From contig NZ_CP033019.1 of NCBI RefSeq assembly GCF_003667705.1, positions 2,542,001 to 2,606,000 on the forward strand: a stretch of 64,000 bases of DNA, given 5' to 3'. The stretch is from Janthinobacterium agaricidamnosum. GTDB lineage: Bacteria; Pseudomonadota; Gammaproteobacteria; Burkholderiales; Burkholderiaceae_D. Under the pieces are notes generated by a model, which searched no databases, had not been told where the DNA came from, and saw only the letters and a list, made by a program, of their open reading frames with translations. The position numbers and the translations under genes are program-made. This document shows positions 8,269 through 17,255 of the stretch, piece after piece (position 1 is the first letter of the stretch; every line of letters begins with the position of its first letter).

Positions 8269-9192
8269 ATGTTGGACATACGCCAATTGCAATATTTCAT
8301 CGCCGTCGCCGAGGAAGAACATGTGGGACGGGCCGCCGAGCGCCTGCATATTTCCCAATCGCCGCTGAGCCGGCAAATCGCCCAGCTCGAAGAGAAGCTG
8401 GGCCTGACCTTGTTCGAGCGCAGCGCCCAGCGCATCCGCCTGACGCGCGACGGCCATACTTTCCTGGCCGAAGCGCGCGCTTTTATTACCCACGGGAACC
8501 GGCTGGAAGCGCTGGCCAAGCGCCTGGGGCGCGGTGATGAAGGGGGCTTGTGCATCGGCTACATCGAAAATGCCATGCATGCGGGCGTCTTGCCGGACGG
8601 CTTGCGCACCTTGCGCGCCACGCGGCCGCAAGTGCACGTCGCCCTGTATAACCTGCATTCGGCCGAGCAGATCGAGGGCTTGCGCCAGCGCAGCCTCGAT
8701 ATTGCGCTGCTGTGCGAACCGCCGCTGCCGAACGACCCGGACCTCGATTGCGCGCAGGTGCTGAGCGACCCCATGCTGCTCGCCTTGCCGGAGACGCATC
8801 CGCTGGCGCATAAGGCGGATCTGACGCCCGAGGACCTGGCGGGCCAGGAGTGGATTGCCGTGCTGCACAAAGAAAGCGTGCTGAAACACGATAACTTCAT
8901 CGCCGCCTGCGCGCGCGCCGGCTTTACGCCCGATATCCGCATGGAAGCAACGGAGCCGCTGACGGCGCTGGGTCTGGTGGCGGCGGGCCTGGGCATGGCC
9001 ATGATCCAGCACAGCCTGCGCCAGCACGCGCCGGCCGGCGTCGTCGTGCGCGAGCTGCCGTGGTTCAGCTACCGCACGCCATTGTGGCTGGCCTGGCACA
9101 AGGTGAATTTGCGCCCGCTGGTGGGGATCTTCCGTGCAACCTTGCTGGAACAAGCCAGCGGTGTGGCCATGGCGGGGCAAAAAGACGTATAA
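8269..9192 (+). CDS. LysR family transcriptional regulator
   Basis: A 307-residue LTTR. The winged helix-turn-helix occupies about residues 1-62 (LDIRQLQYF, AAERLHISQSPLSRQIAQLEEKLG, LFER) and the effector-binding domain follows from about 90. The ATG at 8269 has a GAAAGG ribosome site; the in-frame TTG at 8248 would add seven uncharacteristic residues. It is divergent from the aldo/keto reductase gene, the usual layout for a LysR protein controlling the opposite unit and itself. Ligand unknown. Confidence 0.93.
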   Translation: MLDIRQLQYFIAVAEEEHVGRAAERLHISQSPLSRQIAQLEEKLGLTLFERSAQRIRLTRDGHTFLAEARAFITHGNRLEALAKRLGRGDEGGLCIGYIENAMHAGVLPDGLRTLRATRPQVHVALYNLHSAEQIEGLRQRSLDIALLCEPPLPNDPDLDCAQVLSDPMLLALPETHPLAHKADLTPEDLAGQEWIAVLHKESVLKHDNFIAACARAGFTPDIRMEATEPLTALGLVAAGLGMAMIQHSLRQHAPAGVVVRELPWFSYRTPLWLAWHKVNLRPLVGIFRATLLEQASGVAMAGQKDV

Positions 9193-9222
9193 ATAAGGCA
9201 ATCATCTGTCGGGAGGATTGCC

Positions 9223-9681
9223 ATGTTCGATCTGGAGGTGCCGGTGTGGGAACTGGTGGTGCGCGCCGTCATCGTCTACCTTGCCTTGCTGCTGATGGTG
9301 CGCATGACGGGCAAGCGGACGGTGGGGCAATTCACGCCGTTCGACTTGCTGGTGGTCATGTTGCTGAGCGAAGCCGTATCGAATGCCTTGTCCGGTGGCG
9401 ACGATTCCGTTCCCGCCGGCCTGGTGCTGGCCTTGACCCTGATCTGCCTCAACATGCTGATTGCGTGGATCACCTCGCGCAGCCGCAAGCTCGCCGAGCT
9501 GGTCGATGGCACGCCCGTGCTGCTGGGCCGCGATGGCGTGATTTTCGATGATGTCGTCAAGAAATGCAGGGTGGCGGGCGGCGATGTCGAGCAAGCGCTG
9601 CGCGAGGCCGATTGTCCCTTGCCGGACATGAAATGCGCGTTCCTGGAAGCGGACGGCAAGATCACCATTCTGCAAAAATAG
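9223..9681 (+). CDS. DUF421 (YetF-like) membrane protein
   Basis: A 152-residue protein with three N-terminal hydrophobic helices (about 8-30, 42-58 and 65-84) and a C-terminal soluble DUF421/YetF domain (about 85-150, with GTPVLLGRDGVI and LREADC). It has the motif GKRTVGQFTPFDLLVVMLLSE characteristic of the family. DUF421 proteins are small inner-membrane proteins of unclear role; Bacillus relatives have been linked to spore proteins. It starts 30 bases after the LysR stop with a GGGAGG ribosome site, so it may be co-transcribed with it. Confidence 0.88.
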   Translation: MFDLEVPVWELVVRAVIVYLALLLMVRMTGKRTVGQFTPFDLLVVMLLSEAVSNALSGGDDSVPAGLVLALTLICLNMLIAWITSRSRKLAELVDGTPVLLGRDGVIFDDVVKKCRVAGGDVEQALREADCPLPDMKCAFLEADGKITILQK

Positions 9682-9700
9682 CCGCGGCGGCCAGCCACGC

Positions 9701-10174
9701 CTATATTTTCTTGCTGCGTTTTAAGTGCAGGGGCAGCAGCCACCACATACAGACGATCAGCGTGCCCATCAGGATGCTGGCGACGATGCCGGGCAGGTGG
9801 CCAAAGACTTCCGACATCACCAGATTGGTGCCCAGAATAAACGCCAGCGCGAGCGAAAAGGCGCCGCACATCATGATGCGGTCGGCCACGCGCTTGAAGC
9901 GTTCGCGGTCTTGCAGGGGGCGCATCACGCGGTGCTGGATGGCTGGCGCGCTGAGCAGTACCAGACTGGTCATGGAGAGGAAAAACGTCAGCAGGAAGAC
10001 GACCTTTTCCGTCTGCACGATCTTCGCGAAGCCGCCGTTGAAGGGCAGGATGATGAGGAAGGCCGTCAGCATCTGCGCGCCCGGCAAGAGGATGCGCAAC
10101 TCGCTGAGCAGATCGGACAGGTCGCCGTCGTCGCTTGGCTGGTCATCGTCTTGCTGCTGTCGCGCGTGTGGCAT
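9701..10174 (-). CDS. DUF6328-like membrane protein
   Basis: A 157-residue integral membrane protein. A hydrophilic N-terminus (QQQDDDQPSDDGD) precedes LSELRILLPGAQMLTAFLIILPF, the pattern of the DUF6328 family, and four hydrophobic helices follow, ending in a basic tail (LKRSKKI). The ATG at 10174 has an AAGGA ribosome site; the longer frame upstream is a run-through. It is convergent with the DUF421 gene, with 19 bases between stops. Function unknown. The family call is from memory of the motif. Confidence 0.8.
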   Translation of the reverse strand: MPHARQQQDDDQPSDDGDLSDLLSELRILLPGAQMLTAFLIILPFNGGFAKIVQTEKVVFLLTFFLSMTSLVLLSAPAIQHRVMRPLQDRERFKRVADRIMMCGAFSLALAFILGTNLVMSEVFGHLPGIVASILMGTLIVCMWWLLPLHLKRSKKI

Positions 10175-10247
10175 GGGGTGGTCCTTGAGGTAGTGATGGG
10201 ACCAGTCTACGCGCAGGCGCCCGCGCTGACTGTGGGCGCGCGCACCT

Positions 10248-10955
10248 TCAGAAGCAATGCGCGATGTGTTGGCGCAAGCGCCACAGCGGTGTCGAGACGA
10301 TGGCCGTTGCGCTGTGCGAGGCGTCATGGCCGCAATGGCCGCAGCTGTGGCGGCGGTGCGGTGCCAGCGCGAAGCTGCCCAGGTCCAGGTGCGGATGGCC
10401 GCAGCGGGCGCAGTCGCTGCAGTCCAGCGGCGTGCCTGCCTGCAAGGCGGCGGCGTAGGCTTGCGCGGCGGGCGGCGTGAGGTTCAGCTGGACGATGTCG
10501 GGCGGGAACAGGCCGGGCAGGGCGCGGCAATCGATGGCCAGCGCGGCCGCGTCGCGCGCCAGCAGGCTGCCGCCGTCATTGGCCAGGGCGCGCAGTTGCA
10601 GCAAGCCATCGGGGGACAGGCGCAAGGTGGTGGCGTGAAAGCGGCCGGGGTCGAACAGTTCCGGATACAGCACATAGCCCATGGGGCTGGCGTGCTGGCG
10701 GCAGCGCATCTGCCGCGTCGCCTGCCAGTCGGCCAGGTCGGCCTTGGCGCCCCAGTAGCACTGGTGCGTGCGGCACCAGTGGCGCGCCGCGCCATTGCGA
10801 AATTTTCCAGCCGGCAGCAGGTCGCACAGCACGATGGCATCGCAGCCCGCGCCGGCGCGAAAGTGCCCGGTGATATGCTGCGTGGTGACGGCGAGATGGC
10901 CCGTGCTCGCTTGCAGGGGCCAGCAGATGCCGGGCAGGGTCAGCGGCGTGGGCAA
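10248..10955 (-). CDS. Hypothetical protein with C-terminal Cys/His metal-site pattern
   Basis: An unrecognised 235-residue soluble protein. Cys and His are frequent: CRTHQCYW near 61, then a C-terminal block DCSDCARCGHPHLDLG followed by HRRHSCGHCGHD, which looks like a zinc-ribbon-type site of CxxC and CGHCGH pairs. It begins at TTG (10955), preceded at ideal distance by a strong GGAGG site, so the rare start is credible. It is single, on the minus strand. Zinc binding is inference from the cysteine spacing; no function is assigned. Confidence 0.65.
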   Translation of the reverse strand: MPTPLTLPGICWPLQASTGHLAVTTQHITGHFRAGAGCDAIVLCDLLPAGKFRNGAARHWCRTHQCYWGAKADLADWQATRQMRCRQHASPMGYVLYPELFDPGRFHATTLRLSPDGLLQLRALANDGGSLLARDAAALAIDCRALPGLFPPDIVQLNLTPPAAQAYAAALQAGTPLDCSDCARCGHPHLDLGSFALAPHRRHSCGHCGHDASHSATAIVSTPLWRLRQHIAHCF

Positions 10956-11058
10956 GCGCGCCTCCGCGCGGCGACCGGCTTGCCAGCCGCCATGGCGTAA
11001 AAAAGCCCGCCGGCTGGGGCGGGCCGTGCTGACGGGAATACCTGCGGCATGGCCCGGT

Positions 11059-11271
11059 TTATTCTTCCGTATCGGCCAGGGTGACGATGGCGCGCGCCCA
11101 CTTCGAGTATTTCAAGTTCGCCAGATCGCGCACGGTCTTGATATTGAACGCCTGCTTGAGCAGTTCCGCATCCTTCTCGCTCACGCCTTGCAGCGCATCG
11201 ACGGGGGCATCGGCAATTTCCTTGAACGTCTTTTTTTCGTAGGCTTTGTCTACCGCTTTATTGATGTTCAT
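11059..11271 (-). CDS. Small helix-hairpin-helix-like protein, 70 aa
   Basis: A 70-residue protein, MNINKAVDKAYEKKTF followed by EIADAPVDALQGVSEKDAELLKQAFNIKTVRDLANLKY. The LQGVSEKDAELLKQAFNIKTVRDLA stretch resembles a helix-hairpin-helix unit of the kind seen in DNA-binding and cryptic HHH_5 proteins. An AGGAG-type site precedes the ATG. Its role is unknown; it could bind nucleic acid non-specifically. Single gene, probably real given its regular amphipathic pattern. Confidence 0.72.
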   Translation of the reverse strand: MNINKAVDKAYEKKTFKEIADAPVDALQGVSEKDAELLKQAFNIKTVRDLANLKYSKWARAIVTLADTEE

Positions 11272-11533
11272 GTGTTGATACTCCTCAGTAAGTAGGAAAA
11301 TTAATTCTACACGGTTTTGTAACTCGTCAATTTACGCTTGCATGTTGTGCCGAACTAAATATGATGGAGGTGGGTGAGGCTGCGGCCGAGCCTGGTTTTG
11401 TTCCGCCTGTTAAATTGTAATTATAGCATTTGAATTATGTATAGTATAATTGTTGCGTGTGTCGGCGACTATGCGCCGGCCTTACCGGATGCCGCTGTAT
11501 GCGGCACCAATTGACAGCGTTCAGGAGAATACG
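11272..11533. promoter_or_regulatory. AT-rich spacer with promoter for the YidB-like gene
   Basis: This divergent spacer is markedly more AT-rich than its surroundings. A perfect TATAAT lies at 11445-11450, about 85 bases upstream of the YidB-like start, with no convincing -35 hexamer. The low GC may also reflect binding by a nucleoid protein. No other structure seen. Confidence 0.5.
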
Positions 11534-11953
11534 ATGAGTTTGCTAGATCAACTTGCAGGACAGGCGATGAGCGCTTTGGGCAACAAGGGTGCGGACGGCG
11601 AAGCCTCGTCGGGACTGATGGCCAGCGTGATGGACCTGGTCAACCAGCATGGCGGTTTGCCCGGCCTGCTGCAGAAATTCCAGGAAAGCGGCCTGGGCGA
11701 CCAAGTGGCCAGCTGGATCGGCACCGGCGCCAATGCGCCCGTCTCCGGCGATCAGATCAAGGATGCGCTGGGCGCCGACACGATCACCGAGATCGCTGCA
11801 AAAGCGGGCGTCGCCCCGGACGCGGCCTCGGGCGGCCTGGCCGCCTTGCTGCCCCAGCTGATCGACAAGCTGACGCCGAACGGTCAAGTACCTGAAGGCA
11901 ATGACCTGGTCAGCCAGGGCTTGAATATGCTCAAGGGCAAGATCTTCGGTTGA
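11534..11953 (+). CDS. YidB-like (DUF937) protein
   Basis: A 139-residue protein of the YidB/DUF937 family: MSLLDQLAGQAM, LVNQHGGLPGLLQKFQESGLGDQVASWIGTG, then a conserved ALGADTITEIAAKAGV block and a C-terminal LLPQLIDKLTPNGQVP motif. The family is widespread, soluble and of unknown function. The ATG at 11534 follows a clear AGGAG site. A strong intrinsic terminator lies 17 bases after the stop, so it is a monocistronic gene. Confidence 0.87.
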   Translation: MSLLDQLAGQAMSALGNKGADGEASSGLMASVMDLVNQHGGLPGLLQKFQESGLGDQVASWIGTGANAPVSGDQIKDALGADTITEIAAKAGVAPDAASGGLAALLPQLIDKLTPNGQVPEGNDLVSQGLNMLKGKIFG

Positions 11954-11970
11954 GCAGCCGATGCCACAAC

Positions 11971-12000
11971 AAAAAACCTCGCAGCGATGCGAGGTTTTTT
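11971..12000 (+). terminator. Intrinsic terminator after the YidB-like gene
   Basis: CCTCGC and GCGAGG form a stem with a short loop, flanked by A and T tracts, ending in TTTTTT. The A-tract on the left arm means it could also act on the opposite strand. Confidence 0.9.
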
Positions 12001-12035
12001 TATGTGCAAGGTTTTGTGTGCGAACTATGAACGTC

Positions 12036-12121
12036 TGAAAAACGCCCAGGGCTAGGCGCCGCCCCGAAGACAGTACGCGAGTACGGCGAGGGGCAGGCAA
12101 CAACGCCATGGGCGTTTTTCA
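12036..12121. repeat. 86-bp inverted-repeat element overlapping a gene end
   Basis: TGAAAAACGCCCA (12036-12048) is repeated in inverse at 12109-12121. Between the arms are further nested self-complementary pieces (GCCCC/GGGGC, GTACGCGAGTAC). The right arm includes the stop codon of the LacI-type gene. The layout is that of a dispersed intergenic palindrome that may serve as a terminator for that gene. Confidence 0.6.
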
Positions 12122-13216
12122 GGCGGCGGCCATCATGCCGAAGTGGGGAGGCGCGCCGGTCAGCCTGGCCGTACTCCCCTCGACCAGATAGGAACAATAG
12201 CGGCGCCGCTCGGCGATGCCGCCGCGCCGCTCCATCAGTTCGCCCAGCATGGCGACGGCGTCGGTGGCCATCTTTTGCACGGGCTGGCGCAGGGTGGTGA
12301 TGTCGTAGCTGAGCCAGCCCGATGCTTCCAGCGCGTCGAAGCCGGCCACGGACATTTGCAGCGGCACCTGGATGCCCATCTGGTGGCGTGCCGTGTCCAG
12401 GCAGCCGATGGCCATGATGTCGTTGCCGCAAATGACGGCGTCCGGCACGCGTCCCAGGCGGTCGATGACTTTGCGCAAGCCATGGCCGCCGCTGGCGTAA
12501 TCGTAGTTGCCGCTGACGACGATGGGCGCGGGCAAGCCCAGTGTGAACAGCCGGTCCAGCACGCCGGTCTTGCGCTCCTGCGCGACGGCCGAGTCGCCGG
12601 GGCCGTCGATGACGGCGAACTGGCGGTGGCCCGCCTCGGCCAGGCGCGAGACGAGCAGGCGCGCCGCTTCGCCCTGGTCGCACAGCACCGCGTGCACGGC
12701 GTGTTCGCGCGGGCTGCGGTTGAACAGCACCAGCGGCACGTCGCGCCGGCCGAATTCGGCCATCTGCTCGTCCGACAGGCAGGCGGCCACGACGGCGCCA
12801 TCGACCTGGTATTGCCACACGTCGCTCAAGACCTTGCCGATGTCCGCTTCGCGCTCCAGGGTAAACAGCAATAAACGCTTGCCCTGGCGGGCGATTTGCT
12901 GGCTCAGGTCGGACAACACTTGCGGATAGTACAGATTGGCCAGGTTGGAAATGATGACGGCCACCAGGTTCGAGCGGCGCGTAATCAGGCTGCGCGCGGC
13001 CGCGTTGGGGATGTAATCGAGGGTGATGGCCGCCTGCATGACCTTGGCATGCGTGGCGGGCGAGACGCTGGCGCCCGGCTTGAAGCAGCGCGACACGGCC
13101 GATTGCGACACGCCGGCCATCAGGGCCACGTCATACGAGGTCACGCGCCGTCCGGCTCCGGGTATGGCGCGGGCAGTGGTGCCGGGTGTCCGGGCTACAG
13201 TATTCTTTTTTCGCAT
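12119..13216 (-). CDS. LacI family transcriptional regulator
   Basis: A 365-residue LacI/GalR regulator: N-terminal helix-turn-helix (about 23-75, VTSYDVALMAGVSQSAVSRCF, with hinge AARSLITRRSNLVAVI), then a periplasmic-binding-protein-like sensor domain (about 78-350) with conserved PLVLFNR, AVICGNDIMAIG and SVAGFD segments. The ATG at 13216 gives the normal family length; reading further upstream enters non-coding sequence. Most LacI proteins sit beside the sugar genes they control, but none is adjacent here, so its target is likely elsewhere or lost. Confidence 0.92.
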   Translation of the reverse strand: MRKKNTVARTPGTTARAIPGAGRRVTSYDVALMAGVSQSAVSRCFKPGASVSPATHAKVMQAAITLDYIPNAAARSLITRRSNLVAVIISNLANLYYPQVLSDLSQQIARQGKRLLLFTLEREADIGKVLSDVWQYQVDGAVVAACLSDEQMAEFGRRDVPLVLFNRSPREHAVHAVLCDQGEAARLLVSRLAEAGHRQFAVIDGPGDSAVAQERKTGVLDRLFTLGLPAPIVVSGNYDYASGGHGLRKVIDRLGRVPDAVICGNDIMAIGCLDTARHQMGIQVPLQMSVAGFDALEASGWLSYDITTLRQPVQKMATDAVAMLGELMERRGGIAERRRYCSYLVEGSTARLTGAPPHFGMMAAA

Positions 13217-13589
13217 ATTGGTCTGGCAAGCAACCTGTCTCAAAGTATTCCTGCAGGCCCGGCCGCTTGTGGCGGCCTGGGCGGGAAAAATGAGCATAGC
13301 GAAAATATTTCCATGTGGCAAGACTGTTTTCTTATCCATGTTGCAAATAATTTGATTGAATGGCAAGTGGTATGCATGCCCTTCCATGGTCATGGTCGCA
13401 GGGGCCGCTGCCATAGGGGCGGAGGCGTCCCGTCGGGTCCCGGCATCAATTTTCCAACAGGAGCTTTTGCGCGCGGCCCGTACCGAATGCAAAGCAAGCT
13501 TGGGACGTTCACCGGGCTGAACGGGTTTTTCTGGTGCAATGGCCTGCCTTCTGATAACATAACGCCCCTTTATTCAGGGAAGGGTCGAC
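13217..13589. promoter_or_regulatory. 373-bp divergent spacer between LacI-type gene and yegD
   Basis: No open reading frame of substance. It must contain the promoters of both divergent genes. I see TTGATT followed at reasonable distance by TATGCA around 13350-13376, a weak plus-strand promoter candidate, but no clear LacI-type operator. Confidence 0.35.
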
Positions 13590-14840
13590 ATGGCCAATGC
13601 TTGCGGCGTCGATTTCGGCACGTCAAATTCCACGGTAGGCTGGGCGCGTCCCGGGCAGAGCACCATGCTTGGCCTGGAAGATGGCAAGACGACCTTACCG
13701 TCCGTTGTCTTCTTCAATGCGGAAGACGAGGAAGTCAGTTTTGGCCGCGCGGCGCTGGCCGGCTATCTGGCCGGTTACGAGGGGCGTCTGATGCGCTCGC
13801 TGAAAAGCTTGCTGGGCACGAGCCTCATCGATGGCCAGACGGAAGTGGGTGGCCGCGCCTTGCCGTTCCGCATGTTGCTGGCGCAATTCATCGGCGAAGT
13901 GAAACGCCGTGCCGAGCAGTCCGCCGGCCGCGAATTCACGTCCGCCGTGTTCGGCCGTCCCGTCTTCTTTATCGACGATAATGCGCAGGCCGACCAGCTG
14001 GCGCAGGATACCCTGGCCGAAGTGGCCCGCTCCGTCGGTTTCAAGGACGTCGCCTTCCAGTTCGAGCCGATCGCCGCCGCCTTCGACTACGAGTCGCAAA
14101 TCGACAAGGAAGAGCTGGTGCTGATCGCCGACATCGGCGGCGGTACTTCCGACTTTTCGCTCGTACGCCTGTCGCCGGAACGGGCGAAAAAGATGGAACG
14201 GCGCGACGATATCCTCGCCACGGGCGGCGTGCACATCGGCGGCACGGACTTCGATAAATACCTGAGCCTGTCCTCCGTCATGCCCTTGCTCGGCTATGGC
14301 AGCCGCCTGCACAACAATAGCGAAGTGCCGTCCAGCTATTATTTCAACCTGGCGACCTGGCACACGATCAACCTGGCCTACACGAAGAAGATCTGGGTAC
14401 AGCTGGCTGACGTGTGCCGCGATGCGCGCGAGCAAGACAAAGTGAAGCGGCTGCAAACGCTGATCGACGAGCGCGCCGGCCACTGGCTGGCCATGAAAGT
14501 GGAAGAGGGCAAGATCGCCCTGTCCGACGCGGCCGAAGTACAGCTGGAGCTGGACCGTTTGTCGCCCGCGCAAAGCCTGTTGCTCAAACGTGCGCAATTC
14601 GACGACGCCATCGGCCACCTGTGCGGCTCCGTGGAAGAAACCGTGCTGCGGCTGCTGCGCGACGCGGGCGTGGCGCCGGACGCCGTCGACACCGTGTTCT
14701 TTACGGGCGGCTCGAGCGGCGTGCGCTTGTTGCGCGAAAAGATCGCCGCCCTGGTGCCGGCCGCGCGCAAGGTCGAGGGCGATTTGTTCGGCAGCATCGG
14801 TGCGGGCCTCGCGCTGGACGCCGTGCGCAAGTTCGGCTGA
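13590..14840 (+). CDS. yegD: Hsp70-like protein, YegD type
   Basis: A 416-residue actin-fold ATPase related to the DnaK nucleotide-binding domain but lacking a substrate-binding domain, as in E. coli YegD. Visible elements: phosphate-1 motif CGVDFGTSNSTVG at the N-terminus, phosphate-2 IADIGGGTSDFSLV near 180, and adenosine motif VFFTGGSSGVRLL near 371. A GGG-containing site precedes the ATG. YegD-type chaperone-like proteins have no firmly known client. It appears to be a single gene, followed 119 bases later by an exonuclease gene. Confidence 0.93.
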   Translation: MANACGVDFGTSNSTVGWARPGQSTMLGLEDGKTTLPSVVFFNAEDEEVSFGRAALAGYLAGYEGRLMRSLKSLLGTSLIDGQTEVGGRALPFRMLLAQFIGEVKRRAEQSAGREFTSAVFGRPVFFIDDNAQADQLAQDTLAEVARSVGFKDVAFQFEPIAAAFDYESQIDKEELVLIADIGGGTSDFSLVRLSPERAKKMERRDDILATGGVHIGGTDFDKYLSLSSVMPLLGYGSRLHNNSEVPSSYYFNLATWHTINLAYTKKIWVQLADVCRDAREQDKVKRLQTLIDERAGHWLAMKVEEGKIALSDAAEVQLELDRLSPAQSLLLKRAQFDDAIGHLCGSVEETVLRLLRDAGVAPDAVDTVFFTGGSSGVRLLREKIAALVPAARKVEGDLFGSIGAGLALDAVRKFG

Positions 14841-14959
14841 TAAAATGTGCATGGCGGCGTTGCCGCGTCTTGCCGTACTAGTGTACTGTCTGCGACGCGG
14901 CGCCTTGCCCTGCGCATTTTATCGATACACCCACTGTTGCACCCACGAAAGAGCGCCCC

Positions 14960-15589
14960 ATGCATGTGTTTGACAAACCGATCGTCATGATCGACTTCGA
15001 GACGACCGGCTTGTCGCCCGACATGGGCGACCGCATCACGGAAGTGGCGGCGCTGCGCATCGAGGGCGGGCGGATCACGGACCGCTATGTGACCTTGATC
15101 AATTGCCATGCGCGCATTCCCGCGTTCATCACAGGCTTGACGGGCATCACGCAGGCCATGGTGGACAAGGCGCCGCCCGTGGCCGAGGTGGTGCCGCAAT
15201 TGCTGGATTTTATCGGCAGCGACGCCTTGTCGGCGCACAATGCCAGCTTCGATGAAAAATTCCTGCGCGCCGAAAGCGCCAGGCTGAACCTGACGCCCGC
15301 GCACCAGTCGCTCGTGTGTTCCTTGAAACTGTCGCGCCGCGTGTTTCCCGGCATGGCCAGCTACAAGCTGGGCTTGCTGTCGAGCCAGCTGGGTATCGCC
15401 TTCAAGAGCGCCGCCCACAGGGCCGAGTCCGATGCGGAAGTGGCGGCGCAAGTGCTGATCCATATCGGCCGCCACTTGCGCAGCAGCTACGGTATCGCCG
15501 ATGTCGATGCCGACCTGCTGGTGTCGCTGAACAAGCTGGCCGCCGGCAAGGTGCCGCAATTCCTGCAAAAGCATCCATCGCGCCGCTGA
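14960..15589 (+). CDS. 3'-5' exonuclease, DnaQ-like (DEDDh)
   Basis: A 209-residue DEDDh exonuclease related to the proofreading epsilon subunit of DNA polymerase III. All four metal and base residues are visible: Asp12 and Glu14 (IDFETTG), Asp98 (HNASFDEKF) and His153 with Asp158 (HRAESD). The length suits a stand-alone nuclease rather than dnaQ itself. A GAAAGAG site precedes the ATG. It may act in DNA repair or degrade small nucleic acids; the substrate is not readable. Confidence 0.93.
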   Translation: MHVFDKPIVMIDFETTGLSPDMGDRITEVAALRIEGGRITDRYVTLINCHARIPAFITGLTGITQAMVDKAPPVAEVVPQLLDFIGSDALSAHNASFDEKFLRAESARLNLTPAHQSLVCSLKLSRRVFPGMASYKLGLLSSQLGIAFKSAAHRAESDAEVAAQVLIHIGRHLRSSYGIADVDADLLVSLNKLAAGKVPQFLQKHPSRR

Positions 15590-15765
15590 GCGCCTTAGCC
15601 TGTCTAAGCAGGCTCATCAAAACGATATAATTTTGTTATTTCCTTTGAGCCTGCTCAAGTCCTTCCCCCGCATCGAATTTAAAATTTAAGCAACACACGA
15701 TTTCGCCGCCCTGGGCCGCCGTTTTGCGCGTGCTGCCGGCAAGCGCAATGTGGATGGGGGCGCAC

Positions 15766-17154
15766 ATGGACAAGCACCATACTGCCAGAGATAGCCACGA
15801 AGCATATATCTGGTTCCGCACGGCTGCCGAGCAGGGCAATGCGTATGCCCAGTTCAATCTGGGATTGATGTACAAGAAGGGCGAAGGCGTGGCGCAGGAC
15901 GATGCGCGCGCCTATGTCTGGCTGCGCCTGGCCGCGCTGCAAGGGCTGGCTTTCGCGCAGAACCATCTGGGTGCCCTGTATTACCACGGGCGCGGCGTGG
16001 CGCAGAGCGATGCAGACGCCGTGCTGTGGTTTCGCCGCGCGGCTGCCCAGGGCGATGCCTCGGCCCAGCAAAACTTGGGGCAGATGTACCGCAAGGGGCG
16101 CGGCGTGCTGCAGAGCGACGAGCTGGCCCTGGCGTGGTTCTACCGCGCTTCCGAGCAGGGCGTGGCCAGTGCGCAATCCTTGCTGGGCGAAGCGTATGCG
16201 CAAGGCCTGGGAGCGAAAAAAAACGATGCGCTGGCCCTGGCCTGGTTCCGCAAGGCGGCCTTGCAGGGCGATGCCCAGGCGCAGCTGAACCTGGGGCTCG
16301 TCTACAAACGCGGGCAAGGCGTGGCGCAAAGCGATGCCCAGGCGCTGGCATGGTTCCGCCAGGCCGCCGCTCAGGGCCTCGCCGTGGCGCAGCGGCAACT
16401 CGGCGTGGCATATGCGGAAGGGCTGGGCGTGGCGCCCGACCAGCTGCGCGCCTACGCCTGGCTGCAGCGGGCGGCCGAGCAGGATGACGCCGACGCCCAG
16501 TTCAACCTGGGCCTGATGCTGGCGCGTGGCCAGGGCGTGGACAAGGACGAGGCGCGCGCCGTCGTCTGGTACCGGCGTGCCGCCCTGCAAGGCCATTGCA
16601 TGGCGCAATACAATCTCGGCGGCATGTTTGCGGGCGGGCGCGGCGTTGTCCGCGACTTGCGCCAGGCACTGGACTGGTATGCGAAGGCGGCGGCCCAAGG
16701 CGCGTCGAATGCGCAATTCAACCTGGGCGTGATGTATGCCAACGGCCAGGGCGTGGAGCGTGACGAGGTGTGCGCCGTGCGCTGGTACCGCACGGCTGCC
16801 GAGCAGGGCGATGCCAGCGCGCAAAATAACCTGGGCGTCATGTATGCGAATGGTCATGGCGTGCCGCAAGACGATGGCCTGGCCGTGCATTGGTATGCGC
16901 GCGCGGCGGGCCAGGGCCATGCGCTGGCGCAGTACAACCTGGGCGGCATGTACAACGGCGGGCGCGGCGTGGAGAAGGATCGCGTCTGCGGCTATATGTG
17001 GCTGGCGCTGGCGGCCGAGGGGGGCGATAGCGGGGCGGTCAGGGCCAGGGAAGCGGCTGCCACCAGGCTGGCGCCGGCGCAGCTGCAGGAGGCGCAGCAG
17101 CGCGTGCGGCAATGGCATCAGGTGCGCTCGCCGCCGTTGCCGCCGGTCGACTGA
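15766..17154 (+). CDS. Sel1-repeat protein
   Basis: A 462-residue protein built almost entirely of 36-residue Sel1-like (TPR-related) repeats, about eleven full units plus a partial one. Each has the pattern A-x-x-W-[FY]-x-x-A-A-x-Q-G-x-x-x-A-Q-x-x-L-G. Such solenoids scaffold protein-protein interactions. I chose the ATG at 15766 (GGGGGCG upstream); an in-frame upstream start would add a short segment that does not make a proper signal peptide, so a cytoplasmic location is likely. The high identity between units makes the gene prone to repeat-number change. Confidence 0.9.
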   Translation: MDKHHTARDSHEAYIWFRTAAEQGNAYAQFNLGLMYKKGEGVAQDDARAYVWLRLAALQGLAFAQNHLGALYYHGRGVAQSDADAVLWFRRAAAQGDASAQQNLGQMYRKGRGVLQSDELALAWFYRASEQGVASAQSLLGEAYAQGLGAKKNDALALAWFRKAALQGDAQAQLNLGLVYKRGQGVAQSDAQALAWFRQAAAQGLAVAQRQLGVAYAEGLGVAPDQLRAYAWLQRAAEQDDADAQFNLGLMLARGQGVDKDEARAVVWYRRAALQGHCMAQYNLGGMFAGGRGVVRDLRQALDWYAKAAAQGASNAQFNLGVMYANGQGVERDEVCAVRWYRTAAEQGDASAQNNLGVMYANGHGVPQDDGLAVHWYARAAGQGHALAQYNLGGMYNGGRGVEKDRVCGYMWLALAAEGGDSGAVRAREAAATRLAPAQLQEAQQRVRQWHQVRSPPLPPVD

Positions 17155-17255
17155 CGCGCCGGCGCCGTGCGCGCAGCGATGCGCGCTGCATGCGATAATT
17201 GCCCAAGAGCATGCCGCGAAGGCGGCGCGGTTTTCGGCAAAGTGAAAGGTGGAGC

